A DNA stretch of 52,942 bases from Oscillospiraceae bacterium (GTDB taxonomy: Bacteria; Bacillota; Clostridia; Oscillospirales; Acutalibacteraceae). This document shows, one piece after another, positions 7,587 to 14,286 of the stretch. The translations under genes and the position numbers were made by a program. Positions within the stretch are counted from its first letter, which is position 1, and each line of letters opens with the position of its first letter. A model generated the notes under the pieces. The model ran no database searches, was not told the origin of the DNA, and was given only the letters and a program-made list of their open reading frames with translations. Where the stretch lies: NCBI GenBank assembly GCA_015066005.1, contig SVPF01000016.1:1-52942 (forward strand), read 5' to 3'.

Positions 7587-7940
7587 TTAATGCATATTAT
7601 TTTTCGCGGTCGTTATTGAAGCAATAAGTTTCCTACGAATAATGCCACCATCATTTTTTAAATTTTTATATGTTTTTTCATCAATTTTTTCTTTTCTATA
7701 AAGCAATTCAAGCCAATAATCCGTTTCCGAACTTTCTTTCAAAGAAAGTTCCAATTTATGTATAAAATCAGCTCGGCTTTGTGCATATTTTGCTTCATGA
7801 AGATTTGCGCCAATAGAAGATGACGCCCTCAACAATTGATTAACATATACACTGCAGCCCTTAATTTCTTCGCATGCATCTGAAACAGCAATAGCAAAAG
7901 TAATGGAATCCTCACGCAATTGGTTTTTATTATGTTCCAA
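7587..7940 (-). CDS. Four-helix-bundle protein (S23/IVS / bAvd-like family)
   Basis: 117 residues from TTG 7940, chosen because AAGGGG lies 7 nt upstream; a longer frame would start inside a hairpin. Family hallmarks are QLLRASSSIGANLHEA, followed by SRADFIHKLELSLKESSETDYWLELL, all helical and amphipathic. Relatives are encoded in 23S rRNA intervening sequences and in diversity-generating retroelements (bAvd), and are thought to bind nucleic acid; the biochemical role of stand-alone members is unknown. Here the gene is embedded in a symmetric pair of hairpin arrays, making those hairpins (as DNA or RNA) the obvious candidate ligand. Confidence 0.85.
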   Translation of the reverse strand: MEHNKNQLREDSITFAIAVSDACEEIKGCSVYVNQLLRASSSIGANLHEAKYAQSRADFIHKLELSLKESSETDYWLELLYRKEKIDEKTYKNLKNDGGIIRRKLIASITTAKNNMH

Positions 7941-7956
7941 AATTATTCCCCTTAAG

Positions 7957-8096
7957 TCGATATGCAAGCTATGCTTGCTCGATATTTTTTCTTCGAAAAA
8001 TCGATATGTTTTTTATTATATTAAAAAACTCGATATGATATGAATTCTCTCAAAACATTCTTGATACATCTATAATTTCAAAAGAATTCATATCGA
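7957..8096. repeat. Right hairpin array (four hairpins, TCGATAT linkers)
   Basis: Hairpins: GCAAGC/GCTTGC (7964-7978, TAT loop); TTTTTC/GAAAAA (7986-8000); GTTTTTTA/TAAAAAAC (8008-8029); and an outer 12-bp stem GATATGAATTCT (8037-8048) with 8083-8094 enclosing a 34-nt loop. They are separated by TCGATAT at steps of 22, 22 and 29 bp; the outermost stem ends in ATATCGA (8090-8096). The linker orientation is the reverse complement of that in the left array. Confidence 0.9.
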
Positions 8097-8135
8097 CAAA
8101 ACAATTATACTATATGTTTTTTTAGTTTGCAATAT

Positions 8136-8164
8136 TTGACTTTAATTACATAATGTGTTATTCT
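8136..8164 (+). promoter_or_regulatory. Sigma-A type promoter
   Basis: TTGACT (8136-8141), 17-bp spacer, TATTCT (8159-8164), 28 bp before the start of the membrane protein at 8193. Confidence 0.6.
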
Positions 8165-8192
8165 TAATTTACAAATTTTAGGAGTGGTATAA

Positions 8193-9827
8193 ATGAAAAA
8201 TAATATTTTAAAGGGCATTATTAAGTGGCTTGTTTCACTTGTAATAATTGCTTTGTCCTATTGGTTTATGCTACCGCCGATCAACTGGCGCAGCCGTGAA
8301 TTTTGGACGTTTTTAATCTGGTCGGTAATTGTTTGTGTGGCAATTAACGCCTTTACCCAAATTTTCGATTTTATAAAAGCAAACGTGGGCAAAAAAATTA
8401 AAATTGACAGCAAAACCCACCTTAATTTAAGCGCTTTGGGTGCACCCATTAAGTTTGCGGTAATTACCATTGTGGCAATTATTGTTTTAAGCGGTGTGGC
8501 GTCCATCATTGGTGCTGAAATTTTCAACGCCAAATCTTATAATAACCTTATAAAAATGTCAGACGGTGACTTTACAAAGGACGTTGCCGAAATAAATATG
8601 GACCAAATACCCATTGTTGACCGTGACACCGCGTCCCGCTTGGCACAAAGAAAATTGGGTGAAATGTCAGATTTAGTTTCGCAATTTGAAATTGAGGATA
8701 TTTACACACAAATTAACTACCGTGGCAAGCCCGTTCGTGTAACCCCTTTAATTTACGGTGACATTATTAAATGGCTTAACAACCAAAAGCAAGGTATTCC
8801 CGCTTATATCACAATTGATATGACCACACAGGAAACTTCGCTTGTAAGGCTTGAAAAGGGCATAAAATATTCCGAAAGCGAATACTTTATGCGTGACCTT
8901 AACCGTGCGCTTCGCTTTAAATACCCCACCAAAATTTTTGGTGATATTTCTTTTGAAATTGATGATGACGGAACACCCTACTGGGTGGCATCCACCGTTA
9001 CCTACCGCATCGGCGTGTGGAGCGGACAGGACATTAACGGCGCCGTGCTTTTGAACGCCATAACAGGCGAAAGCAAATATTATGCCCTTAAGGACATTCC
9101 CACTTGGGTTGACCAGGTGTTTGAGTCGGATATGGTTATACAGCAGCTTGTATATAACGGAAAATACCGTTCGGGCTTTTGGAATTCGGTATTCGGTCAG
9201 CGAGGTGTGCTACAGCCAACCGATGGCTACAATTATTTAGCAATTGATGATGATGTTTATTTATATACAGGTATGACTTCGGTTACAAGCGATGAGTCAA
9301 ACGTAGGCTTTGTGCTTACAAACCTACGCACAAAGGAAACCAAGTTTTATGCAATACCCGGTGCTGAAGAATATTCGGCAATGTCATCAGCCGAGGGTCA
9401 GGTACAGCACCTGAATTACACCTCAACCTTCCCCCTGCTTTTAAACGTTTCCAACAGACCGACATACTTTATGTCACTTAAGGATGCGGCAGGACTTGTT
9501 AAAATGTACGCCTTTGTTGATGTTAATCAGTACCAAATTGTTGGTACGGGTAACAGCGTTGAGGCCGCACAAAGCGATTATATATCAAAGCTTAAGGATG
9601 AAAACGTAAGCGAGGATATTAAACCCGAAACCGCAAGCGGCGTGATTGAAAAAATTAACGCTGTGGTAATTGAAGGTAACACGGTTTATTATATTAAGCT
9701 TCAGGATAACGACGCAATTTATACCGCAAAGGTAACTGTGTCGGATATGCTTCCCTTTACCGAAAAGGGTGCAAGCGTAACACTTACCTTAAATGGTAAA
9801 ACAATTACAAAAATTGAATATAAATAA
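8193..9827 (+). CDS. Uncharacterised membrane protein with large extracytoplasmic domain
   Basis: 544 residues; ATG 8193 follows AGGAGTGG. Three hydrophobic segments (about residues 11-28, 37-60 and 86-110) precede ~430 residues rich in beta-strand and aromatic residues with no long hydrophobic stretch, so most of the protein should lie outside the membrane. There are recurring short motifs of the form ITGESKYYAL and LRTKETKFYAIP, roughly 80 residues apart, which may mark two related beta subdomains. The last ~70 residues look like an OB or SH3-like barrel. I do not recognise the family. Monocistronic, with its own promoter and a strong terminator. Confidence 0.8.
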   Translation: MKNNILKGIIKWLVSLVIIALSYWFMLPPINWRSREFWTFLIWSVIVCVAINAFTQIFDFIKANVGKKIKIDSKTHLNLSALGAPIKFAVITIVAIIVLSGVASIIGAEIFNAKSYNNLIKMSDGDFTKDVAEINMDQIPIVDRDTASRLAQRKLGEMSDLVSQFEIEDIYTQINYRGKPVRVTPLIYGDIIKWLNNQKQGIPAYITIDMTTQETSLVRLEKGIKYSESEYFMRDLNRALRFKYPTKIFGDISFEIDDDGTPYWVASTVTYRIGVWSGQDINGAVLLNAITGESKYYALKDIPTWVDQVFESDMVIQQLVYNGKYRSGFWNSVFGQRGVLQPTDGYNYLAIDDDVYLYTGMTSVTSDESNVGFVLTNLRTKETKFYAIPGAEEYSAMSSAEGQVQHLNYTSTFPLLLNVSNRPTYFMSLKDAAGLVKMYAFVDVNQYQIVGTGNSVEAAQSDYISKLKDENVSEDIKPETASGVIEKINAVVIEGNTVYYIKLQDNDAIYTAKVTVSDMLPFTEKGASVTLTLNGKTITKIEYK

Positions 9828-9834
9828 AAAAATT

Positions 9835-9861
9835 AACCGCCCTTTGAAAAGGGCGGTTTTT
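9835..9861 (+). terminator. Terminator of the 8193-9827 gene
   Basis: An 11-bp perfect stem (AACCGCCCTTT at 9835-9845 with 9848-9858) ends in TTTTT, starting 8 bp after the stop. Confidence 0.85.
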
Positions 9862-9888
9862 GTGTGAATTGATTTCAAATTATAGTTT

Positions 9889-10109
9889 ATCGCTGCGCGA
9901 TTAAATAATAAATAAGAAAGAATAAGAACTTGACCCTTTGACAAAATCAGAGATTTTGAAAGGGTGCCCCAAAACCTTGCCACGCATAGCGTGTAAAAGA
10001 ATAAAATCGGTGTCGGCTTTGCCGACGGATTTATATATTGTGCCGTAGGCACACATTTTTTATTATTTATTATTTTTTCTTTATTCTTTTTTCTTTTGGG
10101 CGTTAGCCC
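9889..10109. repeat. Chain of six hairpins in a non-coding gap
   Basis: The 343-bp gap 9828-10170 contains no gene but a series of short hairpins: ATCGC/GCGAT (9889-9901); a 14-bp stem ACCCTTT..CAAAATC with GATTTTG..AAAGGGT (9933-9965, 2-nt bulge); CACGC/GCGTG (9981-9993); GTCGGC/GCCGAC (10012-10026); TGTGCC/GGCACA (10039-10053); GGGC/GCCC (10098-10109). A purine-rich stretch (9903-9928) and a T-rich stretch (10054-10096) flank the middle. The appearance is that of a MITE-like or composite palindromic repeat. Confidence 0.7.
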
Positions 10110-10130
10110 GATAAACCCCAATTTAGCTGA

Positions 10131-10156
10131 CAAAACGGCGCGGATAACCGCGCCGT
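10131..10156 (-). terminator. Terminator of the recG operon
   Basis: A 9-bp GC-rich stem (ACGGCGCGG at 10135-10143 with 10148-10156, ATAA loop) followed on the minus strand by TTTG, 14 bp after the recG stop. Confidence 0.65.
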
Positions 10157-10170
10157 CTACATCATTAATT

Positions 10171-12192
10171 TCAATTCTGATTAAGCCTTTTATAAAGGTC
10201 AATAACCTCTTGTCTTAATTCCTTATTTTCAGGGAATTTAAGCCGCGGATCAAAGTCTAAAATAAGCTCAGCTTCCTTTTTGGCCTTGAATAAAACCTCT
10301 TTATCGGCAAAAATATCGGCGATTTTCATTTGCGGAATTCCGTGCTGACGGTTGCCGAGAAAATCACCCGGACCGCGAAGCTCAAAGTCCTTATCAGCAA
10401 TTTCAAAACCGTCGGACGAGCTTTTGATAACATTAAGTCGGTAAAGGGTTTCTTCACCCTGGCTGTCGCTAATTAAAATACAGTCGCTTTTTTCGCTGCC
10501 ACGGCCAATACGACCCCTTAACTGATGAAGCTGTGAAAGACCGAAGCGGTCGGCATTTTCAATAAGCATTACAACGGCATTTGGCACATCAATGCCAACT
10601 TCAATTACCGTTGTGGCAACAAGCAGTTGAATTTCACCCTCGGCAAAACGGCGCATAACCTTTTCCTTGTCCTTCGCGTTCATTTTACCGTGCAAAAGCC
10701 CAAGCGAATAATCCTTGAATTCGTTTTCGCAAAGGGCACTATAATATTCTTTAGCTGATTTAAGGCCGCTTTCCTCCCCATCTTCAACCAAGGGGCAAAC
10801 AATATAACCCTGCTGACCGTTGTTTAAAAACTTCTTTATGTAATTATAAATACGGGTTCGGTAGCTTGAATCAACACAATAGGTGTCAATTTTTTGCCTT
10901 CCCTTTGGATATTCATCAATAACGCTTATATCAAGGTCACCGTAAAGAATAAGCCCCAAGGTTTGCGGAATAGGTGTTGCCGACATAACAAGCGTGTGGG
11001 GATTTTCACCCTTTTTTGTCAGCTTTTCACGTTGCGCAACACCAAAACGGTGCTGTTCGTCGGTTATAACAAGCCCCAAATTGTTAAACTGAACGTCATC
11101 AACAATTAAAGCATGGGTACCGATAATAACGTCAATTTCGCCATCGGCAAGCTGTTTTTTTACCGCCGCTTTTTGCTTTGCGGTAAGCGAGCCTGTCAAC
11201 AGACCGCATTTTATACCGCTGTATTCATTTATATTTGATAGTGTTTTAAAATGCTGTTCAGCCAAAATTTCGGTAGGGGCCATAAGCGCCGACTGATAAC
11301 CGTTTTCAGCCGCAACAGCACAAAGGGCGGCCGCAACCATTGTTTTACCACTGCCAACGTCCCCTTGAATAAGCCTGGTCATCGGTCTGCCCGACTGCAT
11401 ATCCTTTATACATTCATCAATAACACGGCTTTGGGCGTTTGTCAGCTCAAACGGTAGGCTTTGCTTAAAGGCTTCAACCGAATTATTTTTAATAATGCAA
11501 CCGCTTTTTTGATGACTTTTAAGCTTAATTATTGAAAGCGCCACCTGCAGCACAAAAAGCTCTTCAAAAACAAGGCGTTCCTTCGCCTTTTTAAAGGCTT
11601 CGGGCGACATTGGAAAATGTATATTCTCAACAGCAAATTTTAAACTGCACAAATTATTTCTTTCAAGAATTATTTGCGGCAAAGTTTCCTGAAGCTCAAG
11701 CGAATTTACCGCCGTTTTTACAAGGCGGGAAAGCTGAACGGACGACATATCACGGCTCGCGGGATATATCGGCTCTATTACGTTATAATCAGCAGGCTTT
11801 ATAATGGGTGAGCTCATTTGTCGCGCGCCAAAATTACCGTCAAGCTTGCCGTAAAACAAATATTCGCGGTCCATTTTTAACTTTTCCGCCAAAAAGCGCT
11901 GATTAAACAGGCTTACGAACATTCGGCCGCTTTCATCCTCGGCAATAAATTTATAAATTACAACTGAGCTTTTGGTTTTTAATTCTTCAATTGGGGTAAC
12001 AATTTTTGCCCTAACGCACACATTTTCAAAAAACGGGGCACGGCTTATGGGGTAGGTTTTAGTCCAGTCAAGGTATTTTCTTGGATAAAAACGCAAAAGG
12101 GCACCGACCGTGTCGATGCCCTTTGATTTGAGAATTTCAGCCCTTTTAGCACCGACACCTTTTAAATATTGAATATCAGTGAAAGCTGTCAT
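10171..12192 (-). CDS. recG: ATP-dependent DNA helicase RecG
   Basis: 673 residues, typical RecG length. It remodels stalled replication forks and branched DNA. An N-terminal wedge/OB region (~1-230) is followed by superfamily 2 helicase motifs: GDVGSGKT (Walker A), DEQHR (DExH variant), SATPIPQT (motif III) and the C-terminal QLRGRIGRG (motif VI). Last gene of the asp23-fakA-recG cluster, 10 bp after the fakA stop. Confidence 0.96.
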   Translation of the reverse strand: MTAFTDIQYLKGVGAKRAEILKSKGIDTVGALLRFYPRKYLDWTKTYPISRAPFFENVCVRAKIVTPIEELKTKSSVVIYKFIAEDESGRMFVSLFNQRFLAEKLKMDREYLFYGKLDGNFGARQMSSPIIKPADYNVIEPIYPASRDMSSVQLSRLVKTAVNSLELQETLPQIILERNNLCSLKFAVENIHFPMSPEAFKKAKERLVFEELFVLQVALSIIKLKSHQKSGCIIKNNSVEAFKQSLPFELTNAQSRVIDECIKDMQSGRPMTRLIQGDVGSGKTMVAAALCAVAAENGYQSALMAPTEILAEQHFKTLSNINEYSGIKCGLLTGSLTAKQKAAVKKQLADGEIDVIIGTHALIVDDVQFNNLGLVITDEQHRFGVAQREKLTKKGENPHTLVMSATPIPQTLGLILYGDLDISVIDEYPKGRQKIDTYCVDSSYRTRIYNYIKKFLNNGQQGYIVCPLVEDGEESGLKSAKEYYSALCENEFKDYSLGLLHGKMNAKDKEKVMRRFAEGEIQLLVATTVIEVGIDVPNAVVMLIENADRFGLSQLHQLRGRIGRGSEKSDCILISDSQGEETLYRLNVIKSSSDGFEIADKDFELRGPGDFLGNRQHGIPQMKIADIFADKEVLFKAKKEAELILDFDPRLKFPENKELRQEVIDLYKRLNQN

Positions 12193-12202
12193 AAAATTTC
12201 TC

Positions 12203-13885
12203 CTATTCTACAGAAAGGATATAGTAATAAATCGGTTGTCCGCCGTTTATCATAGTAATTTCGTACTTGGAACCGAATTTAGCCTGAATCTTAGCCTCAA
12301 TTTCGGCTGCCTGACGGCTTGTAACATCACTGCCGTAAATAACGGTAATGAATTCGCTGTCGGGCTTAACCATCTTCTTAATAAGCTTTAAAACGCTCTT
12401 TTCAAGGTCGGTATCAACAAAGTTAATCTTACCGCCAAGCATTGCCATTAATTCGCCCTGCTTAATTTTAAAGCCGTCAAAATCAGCATCCCTTGCGGCA
12501 AAGGTAATCTGACCTGTTGTAATGCGCTGAATTGCATTTTGCATTTCAATTTCGTTTGCATTGTCATCAGCATCGGGGTCAAAAGCAAGCATTGCGCCGA
12601 TACCCTGCGGAATAGTTCTTGTGTGAATAACAATAACCTTGCGGGTGCTTATCGGAATAGCCTGCTCAGCCGCCATAATGATGTTCTTATTGTTAGGCAA
12701 AACGAAAACAGTTTCAGCGGGAGTAGATTCAACCGCCTTCAAAATATCATCGGTACTGGGGTTCATTGTTTGACCGCCTGAAACGATGGTATCAACGCCT
12801 AAATCCTTAAATAATTCAGCCAAGCCGTCACCTGCGCAAACCGAAACAAAACCAACCGGCTTTGTGGGCTTAACGGGGGTGAAGGTTTCGGTGCGGTCAG
12901 CATTCTTAACGGGCTTTTTCTTTGCAATTTCAGCATCGTGCTTTGCCTTTTCGTGCTGGTCGCGCATATTTTCAATCTTAAGATGAACAAGTGAACCGAA
13001 GGTTAAAGCATTTTCAATTGCATTGCCGGGGTGGTCGGTATGAACGTGAACCTTAATAATTTCTTCATCATCAACCACAACAACACAGTCACCTATGGTT
13101 TCAAGATATGCCCTAAGGTCCTGAGGCTCTTTTTCACATTCCTCTGCCCTGTTTACAATAAATTCGGTACAGTAGGTAAAGGTAATTTCGGTTTCAAATT
13201 CGCCTGCGGCATTACGTGATGTTTCTTCCTCTTCCTCATCATCAGCTACGGCAGCCGAAGAATTAGCCTTAATGATAACGCCATCCTTAAATACCGAAAG
13301 CATACCTTCAAGAATAAGCACAAAGCCTTGACCGCCTGCGTCAACAACGCCTGCCTTTTTAAGAGCAGGTAATAATTCAGGTGTTTGGGCAAGTGCTGCC
13401 TTTGCGCCTTCAATTGCATCCTCAAAAACGCTTATCTCGTCCTTACCAGACTTATATGACCTTGCGGCATATTCACTGGCAACACGGGCAACGGTTAAAA
13501 TTGTGCCCTCAGTAGGCTTCATAACAGCCTTATAGGCCGCTTCAACACCCATTGCAAAGGCATCCTTAAAGTTTTCAGCAGAAACGGTTTCGGCTTCTCC
13601 TATACCCTTAGCAAAGCCACGGAATAAAAGAGATGTAATAACACCCGAGTTACCTCTTGCGCCGCGAAGAAGCGCAGAAGCATTAACAGAAGCTACCTTG
13701 CCTGCAGTTGCGCCGCTTAATTTTTCAAGCTCGCGCACAGCGTTGCCGACTGTCATAGACATATTGGTGCCTGTGTCGCCGTCGGGCACGGGGAAAACGT
13801 TTAAATCGTCAACCGCTTTGCGATTGTTACTTAAATTATTCGCTGCCGAAATTATAGCATCACGTAATATATCACCGGTAATCAA
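12203..13885 (-). CDS. fakA: Fatty acid kinase FakA (DAK/DhaL-type, YloV)
   Basis: 560 residues. The N-terminal DhaL-like kinase domain shows DDLNVFPVPDGDTGTNM (Mg/nucleotide binding) and LLRGARGNSGVI. A middle linker contains an acidic EEEEE patch, and the C-terminal half is the FakA-specific domain. With an FakB carrier protein it phosphorylates exogenous fatty acids for PlsX/PlsY-type phospholipid synthesis; plsY is in this window at 25173, while no FakB/DegV gene is. Clusters with asp23 and recG as in many Firmicutes. Confidence 0.92.
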   Translation of the reverse strand: MITGDILRDAIISAANNLSNNRKAVDDLNVFPVPDGDTGTNMSMTVGNAVRELEKLSGATAGKVASVNASALLRGARGNSGVITSLLFRGFAKGIGEAETVSAENFKDAFAMGVEAAYKAVMKPTEGTILTVARVASEYAARSYKSGKDEISVFEDAIEGAKAALAQTPELLPALKKAGVVDAGGQGFVLILEGMLSVFKDGVIIKANSSAAVADDEEEEETSRNAAGEFETEITFTYCTEFIVNRAEECEKEPQDLRAYLETIGDCVVVVDDEEIIKVHVHTDHPGNAIENALTFGSLVHLKIENMRDQHEKAKHDAEIAKKKPVKNADRTETFTPVKPTKPVGFVSVCAGDGLAELFKDLGVDTIVSGGQTMNPSTDDILKAVESTPAETVFVLPNNKNIIMAAEQAIPISTRKVIVIHTRTIPQGIGAMLAFDPDADDNANEIEMQNAIQRITTGQITFAARDADFDGFKIKQGELMAMLGGKINFVDTDLEKSVLKLIKKMVKPDSEFITVIYGSDVTSRQAAEIEAKIQAKFGSKYEITMINGGQPIYYYILSVE

Positions 13886-13919
13886 AATTTAATACACTCC
13901 TTTTAACTAACGGAAAAAA

Positions 13920-14276
13920 TTATTCCTTAATGCCGTCAATCTTAACGGTCACCTTTTCAACCTCAAGTCCGGTATTTTCCATAACAACATGCTTTACCTT
14001 TTCGGTAATGCTTACAGCAATAGCATTGATGTTAATGCCGTAAGTAACAACAATGTGAATTTCAACTGAAAGGTTATCGCCCTTGCCGGTTACAATAACA
14101 CCGGTATCAGCCATATCGGACTTTGAAAAACGGTTATAAATTTTTTGTTTAACCCTGCGAGGAACCATACCAACCACGCCAAAGCAGGATGTAACCTCAT
14201 GGCCGATAAGCTTTTCCAGGTATTCCTCGCTGATTTCAACCTTACCTAATCTTGTTTCGTAAGCAATCATATTCAA
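13920..14276 (-). CDS. Asp23/Gls24 family envelope stress response protein
   Basis: 118 residues, the size of the YloU-like Asp23 proteins. A duplicated beta-alpha pattern includes TRLGKVEISEEYLEKLIGHEV and a VEIHIVVTYGININAIA strand. Asp23 proteins are small, often membrane-tethered cell-envelope factors of poorly known function. Located directly upstream of fakA, the conserved Firmicutes order. Confidence 0.88.
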   Translation of the reverse strand: MNMIAYETRLGKVEISEEYLEKLIGHEVTSCFGVVGMVPRRVKQKIYNRFSKSDMADTGVIVTGKGDNLSVEIHIVVTYGININAIAVSITEKVKHVVMENTGLEVEKVTVKIDGIKE

Positions 14277-14286
14277 TGCCTCCTGT

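Larger units (their letters stand above)
7498..8096. mobile_element. Candidate compact element: four-helix-bundle gene between mirror-image hairpin arrays
   Basis: The gene at 7587-7940 is packed between two arrays of short perfect hairpins. In the left array the hairpins are joined by the 7-mer ATATCGA (starts at 7513, 7532, 7551, 7575); in the right array by its reverse complement TCGATAT (7957, 7979, 8001, 8030), with one more ATATCGA at the outer end (8090). Only 5 bp separate the left array from the stop codon, and the ribosome binding site begins 3 bp from the right array. No transposase, reverse transcriptase or cas gene is nearby. That it is a mobile or selfish unit is inference from the packaging and inverted flanks. 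Confidence 0.6.

Noticed and set aside
7587-7940. Diversity-generating retroelement (bAvd plus RT)
   Set aside because: The four-helix-bundle protein resembles bAvd, but no reverse transcriptase, template repeat or variable repeat is seen in the flanking kilobases.
7587-7967. Start of the four-helix-bundle gene at TTG 7967
   Set aside because: That codon lies inside a hairpin and has no ribosome binding site; TTG 7940 is 7 nt after AAGGGG.
7498-8096. Reading the CATATCGAG repeats as a CRISPR array
   Set aside because: The sequences between repeats are self-complementary hairpins of 10-22 bp rather than unique spacers of constant length, the repeat unit is only ~7-9 bp, its orientation inverts across a gene, and no cas gene is present.
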